Shown here one piece after another: positions 51,433-60,303 of a DNA stretch of 64,000 bases; position 1 is the stretch's first letter; every line of letters starts with the position of its first letter. Source of the stretch: Hyphomonadaceae bacterium (lineage in GTDB: Bacteria > Pseudomonadota > Alphaproteobacteria > Caulobacterales > Aquidulcibacteraceae); contig JAHDXR010000004.1 in NCBI GenBank assembly GCA_023384105.1, forward strand, positions 1 through 64,000. The letters are read 5' to 3'. Both the position numbers and the translations under genes were made by a program. A model generated the notes under the pieces. The model saw only the letters and a program-made list of their open reading frames with translations, did not search any database and was not told where the DNA came from.

Positions 51433-54400
51433 AGCGCGACCAATATGGACCGCCGGCGTCCTCGCCGGCCGGCGCGGCGCATGCCGGCGAGACGCCGGCG
51501 GTCCATGACGAGATCGCGCGCTATGTCGGCGAGCGCGCCAAGCTTGAAACGCACGGCCTCTACAGCGCCGCGCACGAGCGCGACGCCTGCGGCGTCGGCA
51601 TGGTGGTCTCGCTCGACGGCAAGCCGCGCCGCGACGTCGTCACCCTCGCCATCGCCGCGCTCAAGGCGGTCTGGCACCGCGGCGCCGTCGACGCCGACGG
51701 CAAGACCGGCGACGGCGCCGGCATTCTGATCGAGGCGCCGCAGGAATTCCTGCGCGAAGTCGTGATCCGCACCGGCCACACGCCGAAGGACGGCCAGGTG
51801 TTCGTCGGCCAGATCTTTCTGCCGCGGCTCGATCTCGGCGCCCAGGAGCGCGCGCGCGTCATCGTCGAAAGCGAGATCATCCGCGCCGGCTTCGTCATCT
51901 ATTCCTGGCGCCAGGTGCCGGTGAATATCGCCCAGATCGGCGAGAAGGCGAACGCCACTCGGCCCGAGATCGAGCAGATCCTGTTCTACGATCCCCAGGG
52001 CCGCGACAGCGTCACCGTCGACCGCGACCTCTTCATCGTCCGCCGCCGCATCGAAAAGCGCGCGCTGAAGGACAACATCACCGAGCTTTACGTCTGTTCG
52101 CTCTCGGCCAGGCGGCTCGTCTACAAGGGCATGTTCCTGGCCGCGCAGATCGACGCCTTCTATCCCGATCTGCGCGACGAGCGCTTCACCTCCTCGGTCG
52201 CACTCTATCACCAGCGCTATTCCACCAACACGTTCCCGCAATGGCGCTTGGCGCAGCCGTTCCGCATGCTCGCGCACAATGGCGAGATCAACACGCTGAA
52301 GGGCAACGTGAACTGGATGCGCTCGCACGAGGTGCGGATGGCGTCCGAAGCGTTCGGCGACGCCGATTCCGACGTGAAGCCGATCGTCCAGCCCGGCGGC
52401 TCGGATTCCGCGGCGCTCGACAATGTGTTCGAGGTGCTGGTGCGCGCCGGCCGCTCCGCGCCGATGGCGAAGTCGCTGCTGATTCCGGAGGCGTGGGCCA
52501 AGTCGCGCACGATGAAGGAAAGCCACCGCGCGCTCTACGCCTATTGCAACGCGGTGATGGAGCCGTGGGACGGCCCGGCCGCGCTCGCCATGTTCGACGG
52601 CCGCTGGGCCGTGGCCGGCCTCGACCGCAACGGCCTGCGCCCCCTGCGCTACGCGCTGACGCAGGACGGCTTGCTCGCCGTCGGCTCCGAAACCGGCATG
52701 TGCCCGCTCGACGACCGCGTCATCACCGAGCGCGGCCGCATCGGCGCCGGCCAGATGGTCGCCGTCGACACGCACGAAGGCCGGCTCTATCACCACGAGG
52801 AGCTGGTCGATGCGCTCGCCGCGCAGCACCCGTACGGCGAATGGCTGAAGAACGTCATCGATCTCGACAAGAGGCTCGAAGGCCCCGAGCCGCGCCTGTT
52901 CGGCGACCGCGCCGAGCTGCTGCAGCGCCAGGCCGCCGCCGGCTACACCATGGAAGACATCGAACTGCTGCTGCAGCCGATGCTCGAAGAGGGCAAGGAA
53001 GCCATCGGCTCGATGGGCGACGACGCGCCGCTGGCCGTGCTCTCCGAGCAGAACCGGCCGCTCTCGCATTATTTCCGGCAGAATTTCAGCCAGGTCACCA
53101 ATCCGCCGATCGATCCGCTGCGCGAAGGCCGCGTCATGAGCCTCGCCACGCGGTTCAAGAACCTCGGCAACATCCTCGCCCAGGACGAGGCGCAGTCGCG
53201 CGTCTACGTGCTGTCGAGCCCGATCCTCACCAACGGCATGTACGCGCGCCTGCTGCGGGAGCTGGGCGACGACGCCGTCAGGATCGACTGCACCTTCGCC
53301 GTTAATCCTCCCCCGCAAGCGGGGGAGGTCGCGAGCGGAGCGAGCGGGAGGGGGGTGTCGACGACGTCCCCCTCGGTCTCGCGCTCCGCGTTCGACAGCT
53401 CCCCCGCAAGCGGGGGAGCGCACGACGTCGGCGCTGCACTGCGCCAAACCATCGCCCGCATCCGCGCCGAGGCGGAACAGGCGGTCGCCTACAACAACCG
53501 CTCGCACATCGTGCTCACCGACGAGGGCCAGGGACCGGACCGCATCGCCTGTCCGATGATCCTGGTCGCCAGCGCCGTGCATTCGCATCTGGTGGCGAAG
53601 GGCCTGCGCTCGTTCTGCTCGATCAGCGTGCGCAGCGCCGAGTGCCTCGATCCGCACTACGCCGCCGTGCTGATCGGCTGCGGCGCCACGACGGTGAATC
53701 CCTATCTCGCCTTCGACACCATCGCCGAGCGCACCGCCCGCAGCCTCTCCGGCGATCTGACGCAGGAGCAGGCCGCCGCGAACTATCGCGCCGCCCTCGA
53801 AGGCGGGCTGCTCAAGATCGTTTCGAAGATGGGCATTTCGGTGATCTCGTCCTATCGCGGCGGGCTCAATTTCGAGGCGCTGGGCCTGTCGCGCGCGCTG
53901 GCGGACGAGTTCTTCCCCGGCCTCACCAGCCGCATCTCCGGCATCGGCCTCTCCGGCCTTGCGCTCGAAGCTGCGGAGCAGCACGCCAAGGCCTATGACG
54001 GCGCGCTCGCGGCGCTGCCCGTCGGCGGGCTGTATCGCCTGCGCGCGAGCGGCGAACGCCATGCGCTCGAATCCACGCTGATCCACCAGCTGCAGCGCGC
54101 TTGCGACACCGGCGACTACAAGGCGTACCTGAAATACGCCGAAGCCGTGCGCGAGCGCCGGCTGAACCAGCCGATCCAACTGCGCGATCTCCTGGAAATC
54201 CGCGAAGAGAAGATGCGCCCGACCCCGCTCAGCGAGGTCGAGAGCGTCAACGACATCCGCAAGCGCTTCCTCACGCCCGGCATGAGCATGGGCGCGCTGA
54301 GCCCGGAGGCGCACGGCGCGCTGAACATCGCCATGAACCGCATCGGCGCGCGCAGCGTCAGCGGCGAGGGCGGCGAGGATCCCGAACGCTACAAGCCGCT

Positions 54401-56150
54401 GGCCAACGGCGACGACGCCAATTCCGCGGTGAAGCAGATCGCCTCGGGCCGCTTCGGCGTCACCGCCGAATATCTGAACCAGTGCCGCGAGATCGAGATC
54501 AAGATCGCCCAGGGCGCCAAGCCCGGCGAGGGCGGCCAGCTCCCCGGATTCAAGGTCACCGAACTGATCGCGCGCCTGCGCCACGCCACGCCCGGCGTCA
54601 CGCTGATCAGCCCGCCGCCGCACCACGACATCTACTCGATCGAAGATCTGGCCCAGCTGATCTACGATCTGAAGCAGATCAACCCGGTGGCGCGCGTCAC
54701 CGTGAAGCTGGTGGCGCAATCGGGCATCGGCGCGGTGGCCGCGGGCGTCGCCAAGGCCGGCGCGGACACGATCCTCGTCTCCGGCCATTCCGGCGGCACC
54801 GGCGCCAGCCCGCAGACCTCGATCAAGTATGCGGGCATCCCGTGGGAGATGGGCCTCGCCGAAGCGCATCAGGTGCTGATGCTCAACAACTTGCGTCACC
54901 GCGTGCGGCTGCGCACCGACGGCGGCATCCGCACCGGCCGCGACGTCGTCGTCGCCGCCATTCTTGGCGCGGAGGAGTTCGGCATCGGCACGGCGTCGCT
55001 CATCGCCATGGGTTGTCTCATGGTGCGCCAGTGCCATTCCAACACCTGCCCGGTGGGCGTCTGCACCCAGGACGAGGAGCTGCGCAAGCGCTTCAGCGGC
55101 ACCCCGGAGAAGGTCGTCAACCTGATGAGCTTCATCGCCGAGGAAGTGCGTGAACTCCTCGCTCTCATCGGTTTCCGCCGCCTGGAGGAGGTGATCGGCC
55201 GCACCGACCTCATCGAACAGATCAGCCGCGGCGCCGAGCATCTCGACGATCTCGACCTCAACCCGCTGCTGGTGCGCGTCGACAGCCCCTATCCGGCGCA
55301 CTGCACCCAGCTCGGCCGCAACGAGCCGCCGCTCTCGCTCGACATCGAGTTCATCAACGAAGCGCCGGCCTTCTTCGAGCGCGGCGAGAAGCGCCAGCTC
55401 GACTTCGCCGTGCGCAACACCCAGCGCGCCATCGGCACGCGCGCGGCCGCCCATGTCGTGCGCAAGTTCGGCATGGACGCGCTGCCGGAGGGCCAGCTCA
55501 GCATCAATCTGCGCGGTTCGTGCGGTCAGAGCCTCGGCGCCTGGCTGGTGCAGGGCATCGCGCTGCACGTCACCGGCGACGCCAACGACTATGTCGGCAA
55601 GGGCCTCTCCGGCGGCCTCATCACGCTGAAGCCCGCGCCGGAGGAGGCGAACCGCCTCGGCGCCATTATCGGCAACACCTGCCTTTACGGCGCAACCGGC
55701 GGCAAGCTGTTCGCCGCCGGCCTCGCCGGCGAACGCTTCGCCGTGCGCAATTCGGGCGCCGTCGCGGTGGTGGAAGGCGCGGGCGCGAACGCCTGCGAAT
55801 ACATGACCGGCGGCGTGATCGCGATCCTGGGCGCCGTGGGCGACAATTTCGGCGCCGGCATGTCGGGCGGCATGGCCTTCGTCTATGACGAAGCCGGACG
55901 GTTCGAGCAGCTTCTGAACGGCGACAGCGTCGTCGCCCAGCGCATTGCCTCGGCCCACTGGGAAGGCGTGCTCAAGGCGCTGATCGAAGAGCACGTCCAG
56001 CGCACCGGTTCGCCTCGCGCCAAGCACATGCTGGCGCACTGGAAGCAGGCGCGCGCCCGCTTCTGGCAGGTCTGCCCGAAAGAGATGCTGCCGCGCCTGA
56101 AGCATCCGCTCAGCGACAAGGCCCCGGCCGCGGCGGGCGCGGCCGCGTAG
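51429..56150 (+). CDS. gltB: Glutamate synthase large subunit, with two in-frame repeat insertions
   Basis: Makes two glutamates from glutamine and 2-oxoglutarate. The 1573-residue product has the nucleophile Cys54 in HERDACGVGMVV (amidotransferase domain, after removal of a propeptide), LKAVWHRGAVDADGKTGDGA, RYSTNTFPQWRLAQPFRMLA, FMN-domain motifs (GMSMGALSPEAHGALNIAMN, EGGQLPGFKV, SGHSGGTGASPQTS) and the 3Fe-4S cysteines CHSNTCPVGVC. Residues 6-26 and about 627-664 are encoded by interspersed DNA repeats of families B and A, without loss of frame. All catalytic segments are intact, so it should be active. Confidence 0.95.
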   Translation: MKRDQYGPPASSPAGAAHAGETPAVHDEIARYVGERAKLETHGLYSAAHERDACGVGMVVSLDGKPRRDVVTLAIAALKAVWHRGAVDADGKTGDGAGILIEAPQEFLREVVIRTGHTPKDGQVFVGQIFLPRLDLGAQERARVIVESEIIRAGFVIYSWRQVPVNIAQIGEKANATRPEIEQILFYDPQGRDSVTVDRDLFIVRRRIEKRALKDNITELYVCSLSARRLVYKGMFLAAQIDAFYPDLRDERFTSSVALYHQRYSTNTFPQWRLAQPFRMLAHNGEINTLKGNVNWMRSHEVRMASEAFGDADSDVKPIVQPGGSDSAALDNVFEVLVRAGRSAPMAKSLLIPEAWAKSRTMKESHRALYAYCNAVMEPWDGPAALAMFDGRWAVAGLDRNGLRPLRYALTQDGLLAVGSETGMCPLDDRVITERGRIGAGQMVAVDTHEGRLYHHEELVDALAAQHPYGEWLKNVIDLDKRLEGPEPRLFGDRAELLQRQAAAGYTMEDIELLLQPMLEEGKEAIGSMGDDAPLAVLSEQNRPLSHYFRQNFSQVTNPPIDPLREGRVMSLATRFKNLGNILAQDEAQSRVYVLSSPILTNGMYARLLRELGDDAVRIDCTFAVNPPPQAGEVASGASGRGVSTTSPSVSRSAFDSSPASGGAHDVGAALRQTIARIRAEAEQAVAYNNRSHIVLTDEGQGPDRIACPMILVASAVHSHLVAKGLRSFCSISVRSAECLDPHYAAVLIGCGATTVNPYLAFDTIAERTARSLSGDLTQEQAAANYRAALEGGLLKIVSKMGISVISSYRGGLNFEALGLSRALADEFFPGLTSRISGIGLSGLALEAAEQHAKAYDGALAALPVGGLYRLRASGERHALESTLIHQLQRACDTGDYKAYLKYAEAVRERRLNQPIQLRDLLEIREEKMRPTPLSEVESVNDIRKRFLTPGMSMGALSPEAHGALNIAMNRIGARSVSGEGGEDPERYKPLANGDDANSAVKQIASGRFGVTAEYLNQCREIEIKIAQGAKPGEGGQLPGFKVTELIARLRHATPGVTLISPPPHHDIYSIEDLAQLIYDLKQINPVARVTVKLVAQSGIGAVAAGVAKAGADTILVSGHSGGTGASPQTSIKYAGIPWEMGLAEAHQVLMLNNLRHRVRLRTDGGIRTGRDVVVAAILGAEEFGIGTASLIAMGCLMVRQCHSNTCPVGVCTQDEELRKRFSGTPEKVVNLMSFIAEEVRELLALIGFRRLEEVIGRTDLIEQISRGAEHLDDLDLNPLLVRVDSPYPAHCTQLGRNEPPLSLDIEFINEAPAFFERGEKRQLDFAVRNTQRAIGTRAAAHVVRKFGMDALPEGQLSINLRGSCGQSLGAWLVQGIALHVTGDANDYVGKGLSGGLITLKPAPEEANRLGAIIGNTCLYGATGGKLFAAGLAGERFAVRNSGAVAVVEGAGANACEYMTGGVIAILGAVGDNFGAGMSGGMAFVYDEAGRFEQLLNGDSVVAQRIASAHWEGVLKALIEEHVQRTGSPRAKHMLAHWKQARARFWQVCPKEMLPRLKHPLSDKAPAAAGAAA
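51444..51506 (+). repeat. Family B repeat embedded in frame in the gltB propeptide
   Basis: TATGGACCGCCGGCGTCCTC opens it and GAGACGCCGGCGGTCCAT closes it. The arms match intergenic copies at 29885, 35112 and 58640. It is exactly 63 bases and codon-aligned, encoding residues 6-26 (YGPPASS... to ...ETPAVH) of GltB, before the nucleophilic Cys54. No stop or frameshift is introduced. Confidence 0.85.
53307..53419 (+). repeat. Family A repeat embedded in frame in the gltB central domain
   Basis: Hairpin CCTCCCCCGCAAGCGGGGGAGG (53307-53328) and hairpin GCTCCCCCGCAAGCGGGGGAGC (53398-53419) flank GCGAGCGGAGCGAGCGGGAG and CGTCCCCCTCGGTCTCGCGC. The second hairpin is identical to that at 45116-45137 before fau. 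It encodes about residues 627-664 (NPPPQAGEVASG... to ...FDSSPASGGA) in a loop between a beta strand (DCTFAV) and a helix (AALRQTIARIRAEAEQAV). Confidence 0.88.
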
Positions 56151-56229
56151 CCGGCGCGCGCCGCCCAGCTGCGCTGGGGCTCGGCCCGGCATCGACGCGC
56201 CCGCCGCGCTGCGGCATAGGACTGGGCCC

Positions 56230-57360
56230 GTGACTACGATCTCGGCCATCGCCAAGGCGGACATCGCCGCGCGCGCCCGCGCGCTCGGTTTCGACGCGTT
56301 CGGCGTCGCCGCCGCGGGCGCGCCGTGGCCCAACGGGGCGCGGCTGCATCAGTTCATCGAAGCCGGCCGCCATGGCGACATGGATTGGCTCGCGCGCGAG
56401 TCCGAGCGCCGCAGCCATCCGCACGAACTCTGGCCCGACGCAAAAAGCGTCATCGTCGTCGGCCAGTCCTACGCGCCGCAGGACGATGCGATCGCGCTGC
56501 TGGCGGAGAAGAGTTGCGGCCTCGTTTCCGCTTACGCCGCGCGGCGCGATTATCACGACGTCGTCAAGGGCAAGCTGAAACAGCTGGCGCAATGGCTGGC
56601 CCACGAAAGCGGCGAGGCGGTGAAGGTGTTCGTCGACACCGCGCCGCTGATGGAAAAGCCGCTCGCGCAACGCGCCGGCCTGGGCTGGCAGGGCAAGCAC
56701 ACCAATCTCGTCTCGCGCGAGCACGGCTCGTGGCTCTTTCTCGGCGCCGTTCTCTCCGCCGCGGAGATCGAGCCCGATCCCCCGCACGAAGACCATTGCG
56801 GCTCCTGCCGCGCCTGCCTCGACGCGTGTCCGACCGCCGCTTTCCCGGCGCCGTTCCAACTCGATGCCCGCCGCTGCCTCGCCTATCTCAGCATCGAGTC
56901 CAAGGCGCAGATTCCGCGCGCGTTCCGCGCCCCCATGGGCAACCGCGTGTTCGGCTGCGACGATTGCCTCGCCGTCTGCCCGTGGAACAAGTTCGCGGCG
57001 CAGGCGCGCGAGGCGCGCGAGGCGCGCATCGCGCTGCGCGAAGACCTGCGCCTTGCGCCGCTCGCGGACCTCGCCGCGCTCGACGACGCCGCGTTCCGCA
57101 CCCGCTTCGCCGGAACGCCGGTGAAGCGGACCGGGCGCGACCGCTTCGTCCGCAACGTGCTCGTCGCCATCGGCAATTCCGGCGATCCCGCGCTGGCGCC
57201 GGCGGCGGAAGCGCGGTTGGGGGATAACTCGCCCCTGGTTCGCGGCATGGCGGTCTGGGCTTGCCGGCGCCTGCTTGACGGCCCAGCCTTCGCCCGCCTC
57301 AAATCGGCCTGGACGCCGCGCGAAGCCGACGCGAGCGTGGCCGAGGAATGGGACGCATGA
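56230..57360 (+). CDS. queG: Epoxyqueuosine reductase
   Basis: Reduces epoxyqueuosine to queuosine in tRNA, the last step of the pathway begun by QueC/QueE at 9.7 kb; the enzyme uses cobalamin and two 4Fe-4S clusters. The 376-residue protein has DMDWLARESERR, KVFVDTAPLMEKPLAQRAGL, GWQGKHTNLVSREHGSW, and clusters CGSCRACLDACPTAA and CDDCLAVCPWNKFA, followed by a HEAT-like tail. GTG start. ATGA overlap with mtgA. Confidence 0.94.
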   Translation: MTTISAIAKADIAARARALGFDAFGVAAAGAPWPNGARLHQFIEAGRHGDMDWLARESERRSHPHELWPDAKSVIVVGQSYAPQDDAIALLAEKSCGLVSAYAARRDYHDVVKGKLKQLAQWLAHESGEAVKVFVDTAPLMEKPLAQRAGLGWQGKHTNLVSREHGSWLFLGAVLSAAEIEPDPPHEDHCGSCRACLDACPTAAFPAPFQLDARRCLAYLSIESKAQIPRAFRAPMGNRVFGCDDCLAVCPWNKFAAQAREAREARIALREDLRLAPLADLAALDDAAFRTRFAGTPVKRTGRDRFVRNVLVAIGNSGDPALAPAAEARLGDNSPLVRGMAVWACRRLLDGPAFARLKSAWTPREADASVAEEWDA

Positions 57361-58259
57361 GTCCGGACCAGAACGATCCAGAACGACAGCCGGAGCCTCT
57401 GCACGGCGAACCCGCGTTCGAGCCCGCCGTTCCCGCGCCGGACGATTTCGGCGAACCGGAGATTCCGCTGCCGCCGCAGAACCGCCGCAGCGACCGCCAG
57501 CGCGCGCGCGATGCGCGCACCAACCTCGATCTCGATCTCAACCGCATCAAGCGCCGCAAGCGCTTCGGCCTGTTCGGCACGTTCTTGTCCGTCGTGTTCA
57601 TCGCTTTCGTGCTGATCCCGGTGACGTGGGCGGGCGTCTATCTGTTCGTCGATCCGCCGGCGACGATCCTGATGCTGCAGCGCGCGGCGGAAGGCGAGAC
57701 CATCCGCCATCGCCCGGTGCCGCTGAGCCGCATCTCGCCGCACGTCGTGCGCGCCGTGATCGCGGCGGAGGACGGCAATTTCTGCAGCCATGACGGCTTC
57801 GACGTCGAAGCGATCCAGCGCGCGCTCGAATCCAACCAGCGCGGCGACGGCCCGATGCGCGGCGGCTCCACCGTCAGCCAGCAGACGGCGAAGAACCTGT
57901 TTCTCTGGCCGGAGCGTTCATGGGTGCGCAAAGGCCTCGAAACTTATTTCACCGCGCTGATCGAATTCATGTGGCCGAAGCAGCGGATCATGGAGGCGTA
58001 CCTGAACGCCGCCGAGTGGGGCGACGGCGTGTTCGGCATCGAAGCCGCCGCGCAGGCGCGCTTCGGCGTCTCCGCCGCCGATCTGACGCCGCTGCAGGCC
58101 GCGCGCCTCGCCGCCGTGCTGCCGAACCCCAACCGCTGGAGCGCCGACAGTCCGGGACCTTATGTGCGCCGCCGCTCGGCCACGCTGGTCGCCCGCGCGC
58201 GGGTGATCCGCAACGAGGGCCTCGCCGCCTGCGTGCTGCAGCAGGACCGGCGCGGCTGA
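57357..58259 (+). CDS. mtgA: Monofunctional biosynthetic peptidoglycan transglycosylase
   Basis: Polymerises lipid II glycan strands at the inner membrane. The 300-residue protein has a proline/acid-rich cytoplasmic N-terminus of about 65 residues, one membrane helix (FLSVVFIAFVLIPVTWAGVY) and a GT51 domain: VRAVIAAEDGNFCSHDGFD (catalytic Glu), MRGGSTVSQQTAKNLFLWPE, WPKQRIMEAYLNAAEWG and FGIEAAAQARFGV. The N-terminal tail is longer than in E. coli MtgA. Coupled to queG. Confidence 0.93.
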   Translation: MSPDQNDPERQPEPLHGEPAFEPAVPAPDDFGEPEIPLPPQNRRSDRQRARDARTNLDLDLNRIKRRKRFGLFGTFLSVVFIAFVLIPVTWAGVYLFVDPPATILMLQRAAEGETIRHRPVPLSRISPHVVRAVIAAEDGNFCSHDGFDVEAIQRALESNQRGDGPMRGGSTVSQQTAKNLFLWPERSWVRKGLETYFTALIEFMWPKQRIMEAYLNAAEWGDGVFGIEAAAQARFGVSAADLTPLQAARLAAVLPNPNRWSADSPGPYVRRRSATLVARARVIRNEGLAACVLQQDRRG

Positions 58260-58357
58260 CCGCCGGCCGCGTCCCTGCGGCGCCCGCTTGCCGGAGGCTT
58301 GGCCGTCCTGCATGAGAAGATCGCGCGCCCAGGGGTGGGCAGGATCGTGAGGCTGGC

Positions 58358-58630
58358 GTGGACAATATGCGGCTGTTGCTCAGCGTCGGCGCCTTCGTCG
58401 GCATGGTGGCGCTGTGCGTGCTGGGCTGGAGCTATGGCGGCTGGGGCGGGCTCATTGGCGGCGCGCTCGGCTTTCTGTTGCGCCTGGGCGGGCGCGGCCT
58501 CGACTGGGGCGAGCGGCTCGGCAACGGCTATGTCGGCGCTTTGATGGGCTTGCCCGTCGGCCTGCTGGTCGGCGGCGCCTACGCGCTCGGCGTGCCGTAC
58601 CTGCTCGATCTGATCAGCAACGGCGGCTGA
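58358..58630 (+). CDS. Small membrane protein
   Basis: A 90-residue, glycine-rich membrane protein with about three helices (LLLSVGAFVGMVALCVLGW, GGLIGGALGFLLRLGG, ALMGLPVGLLVGGAYALGV). GTG start; ATG 58367 is four codons in. Family not recognised. Followed ten bases later by a family B repeat. Confidence 0.6.
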   Translation: MDNMRLLLSVGAFVGMVALCVLGWSYGGWGGLIGGALGFLLRLGGRGLDWGERLGNGYVGALMGLPVGLLVGGAYALGVPYLLDLISNGG

Positions 58631-58639
58631 GGCGCCGCT

Positions 58640-58672
58640 TATGGATCGCCGGCGGGACGCCGGCGGTCCATA
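58640..58672. repeat. Palindromic interspersed repeat, family B, copy 6 (minimal)
   Basis: TATGGATCGCCGGCG and CGCCGGCGGTCCATA meet over GGA, giving a compact 33-base hairpin with a single mismatch (T against C). It lies between two convergent genes, ten bases from each, and may serve as their terminator. Confidence 0.8.
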
Positions 58673-58681
58673 GCACGCCGA

Positions 58682-59365
58682 TCAGTCTTCGACCGGCGTG
58701 CCGGTGCGCCGGCTCTCGCGCACGTTGCCCAGGGTCAGGAAGTTGTCGACGTTGTCGGGCTCGAGCCGCGTCGCCGCCAGCGCGTCGGTCTCGGCCAGAT
58801 CGAACGCCCGCTGGCGCATCCGCGCCGCCGCCCTGAGCCGCAGCGCCAGCGCATCGTCGCCGCGAAGATCGAGCGCGGACGACAGATCCTCCTCCGCCTT
58901 GCGCCAATCGCCCTCCATCGCGTAGGCGCGCGAACGGTCGATCAGCAGATCGGGCAATTGCGCCGGATCGCTCGCCACCGTCGAGATCGCGCGCGTGAAC
59001 GAGCTGCGCGCCCGCGCCGGTTCGTGCGCCAGCAGCCACGCATTGCCGGCCTGGCTGAACAGCTCGGCGCGCATCGCCGTCTCCGCTGGGTTCACCGCGC
59101 CGCCGAGCGAGTCCAGACGGCGCGCGCCTTCGTCGAACCGGTTTTGCGCGATCAGCGCCATCGCCGCGCAGCGATAGGCGCCGACGGCCTGCCCTTCGGC
59201 GGCCCACGCCATCGCTTCTTCGTAAGCGCGGGTCGCGTCGTCATCGATCATCGCCACGCAGCCCGCGAAGCGCTGTTCGGCGACCGCGGCGGCCGATCCG
59301 GCTGTCGCTCCGCCCGACTGCAGAAGCGCGAGCGGCAGCATCAAGGCGGCGATCGTCGTCATCAT
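58682..59365 (-). CDS. Exported TPR-like repeat protein
   Basis: A 227-residue protein with a signal-like start (MMTTIAALMLPLALLQSGGA) and several helical pairs of TPR type: ALIAQNRFDEGARRLDSLGG, LFSQAGNAWLLAHEPARARS, RSRAYAMEGDWRKAEEDLSS, ALDLRGDDALALRLRAAARM. GGAGGAGC precedes the paired ATGs. TPR proteins act in protein complexes; the partner is unknown. Probably periplasmic. Confidence 0.75.
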   Translation of the reverse strand: MMTTIAALMLPLALLQSGGATAGSAAAVAEQRFAGCVAMIDDDATRAYEEAMAWAAEGQAVGAYRCAAMALIAQNRFDEGARRLDSLGGAVNPAETAMRAELFSQAGNAWLLAHEPARARSSFTRAISTVASDPAQLPDLLIDRSRAYAMEGDWRKAEEDLSSALDLRGDDALALRLRAAARMRQRAFDLAETDALAATRLEPDNVDNFLTLGNVRESRRTGTPVED

Positions 59366-59452
59366 GGCGTGCTGCTCCTCCCCCGCATCCCGCAATAGTT
59401 CATGCGGCCCCGAAGCGATGCCCGAAGCGGGGCCGAAATCCAAGCGCTTCGC

Positions 59453-60214
59453 TCAGGGCGAGAGCTGTTGGGACAGCGCATTCGCGGCGGAAACAAGGCG
59501 CTCCAGGTCCTGCGGCCGCGACAGGCGGTGATCGCCGTCCGCGATCAGATCGAAGCGGAGGTCCGGCGAGCGGATCAGCTCCGCCAGCGCCCGCGCGTGC
59601 GCCTCCGGCACGTCCGGGTCGCGCCCGCCCTGCAGGATGCGCACCGGTCCGGCGAAGGGGATCGGCCCGTCCATGATCAGATGGCGGCGCCCGTCCTCGA
59701 TCAGCTGGCGCGTGATCGCGTACGGTTCCGGATCGTAGGCGGAGGGCCGTTCCCAGCGCCCGGTCTCCAGGATCCGGCGGCGCATGTCCTTGTCGAAGCC
59801 GGCCCACATCAGCCGCTCGGTGAAATCCGCCGCCGGCGCGATCAGCAGCAGCGCCTTCACCCGCTCCGGCCGCTCCCGCGCCGCCAGCAGCGCCAGCCAT
59901 CCGCCCATCGACGAGCCGACCAGCACCAGCGGCCCCTCGGTCAGCCGGTCGATCACCGCCAGCGCATCCGCCAGCCAGCGGGAGACGGTCTGCTCCTCGA
60001 ACCGGCCTTCGGAGCGGCCGTGCCCGGCATAATCGAAGCGCACGAACGCCCGGCCGCCCGCGCGCGCCCACGCCGCCAGCGCCTCCGCCTTGGTCCCGGC
60101 CATATCCGACCTGAAGCCGCCCAGCCAGACGAATGTCGGCGCGGCGCCGGGCAGGCGCTCATAGGCCAGCTGCAGTCCCGCTTGCGCGAGCGCCTCGACT
60201 TGGCCAAACCCCAA
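59453..60214 (-). CDS. Alpha/beta hydrolase
   Basis: A 253-residue serine hydrolase. Nucleophile elbow is LVGSSMGGWLALLAA (GxSxG); FVWLGGFRSDMAGTKAEAL near the N-terminus and FDYAGHGRSEGRFEE are typical of ABHD10/BEM46-type enzymes. The acid is probably in ILQGGRDPDVPEAHA and the histidine in IADGDHRLSRPQDL. The start is put at a TTG (60214) preceded by GGGAG at seven bases; a further TTG at 60295 extends it without family support. Substrate unknown. Confidence 0.85.
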   Translation of the reverse strand: MGFGQVEALAQAGLQLAYERLPGAAPTFVWLGGFRSDMAGTKAEALAAWARAGGRAFVRFDYAGHGRSEGRFEEQTVSRWLADALAVIDRLTEGPLVLVGSSMGGWLALLAARERPERVKALLLIAPAADFTERLMWAGFDKDMRRRILETGRWERPSAYDPEPYAITRQLIEDGRRHLIMDGPIPFAGPVRILQGGRDPDVPEAHARALAELIRSPDLRFDLIADGDHRLSRPQDLERLVSAANALSQQLSP

Positions 60215-60303
60215 CGTTCTACTCCCAGGCGAAACATGGGCCGCAGCCGCGGCCGAAAGCGCGTCTTTAACGAAAGCCAGCGCCAAGATCGGCAAACTCG
60301 TGT

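Noticed and set aside
51402-56333. A 1643-codon open frame antisense to gltB
   Set aside because: It mirrors gltB codon by codon in very GC-rich DNA, where antisense frames rarely meet stops. It has no domain I recognise and its low-complexity composition is typical of shadow frames.
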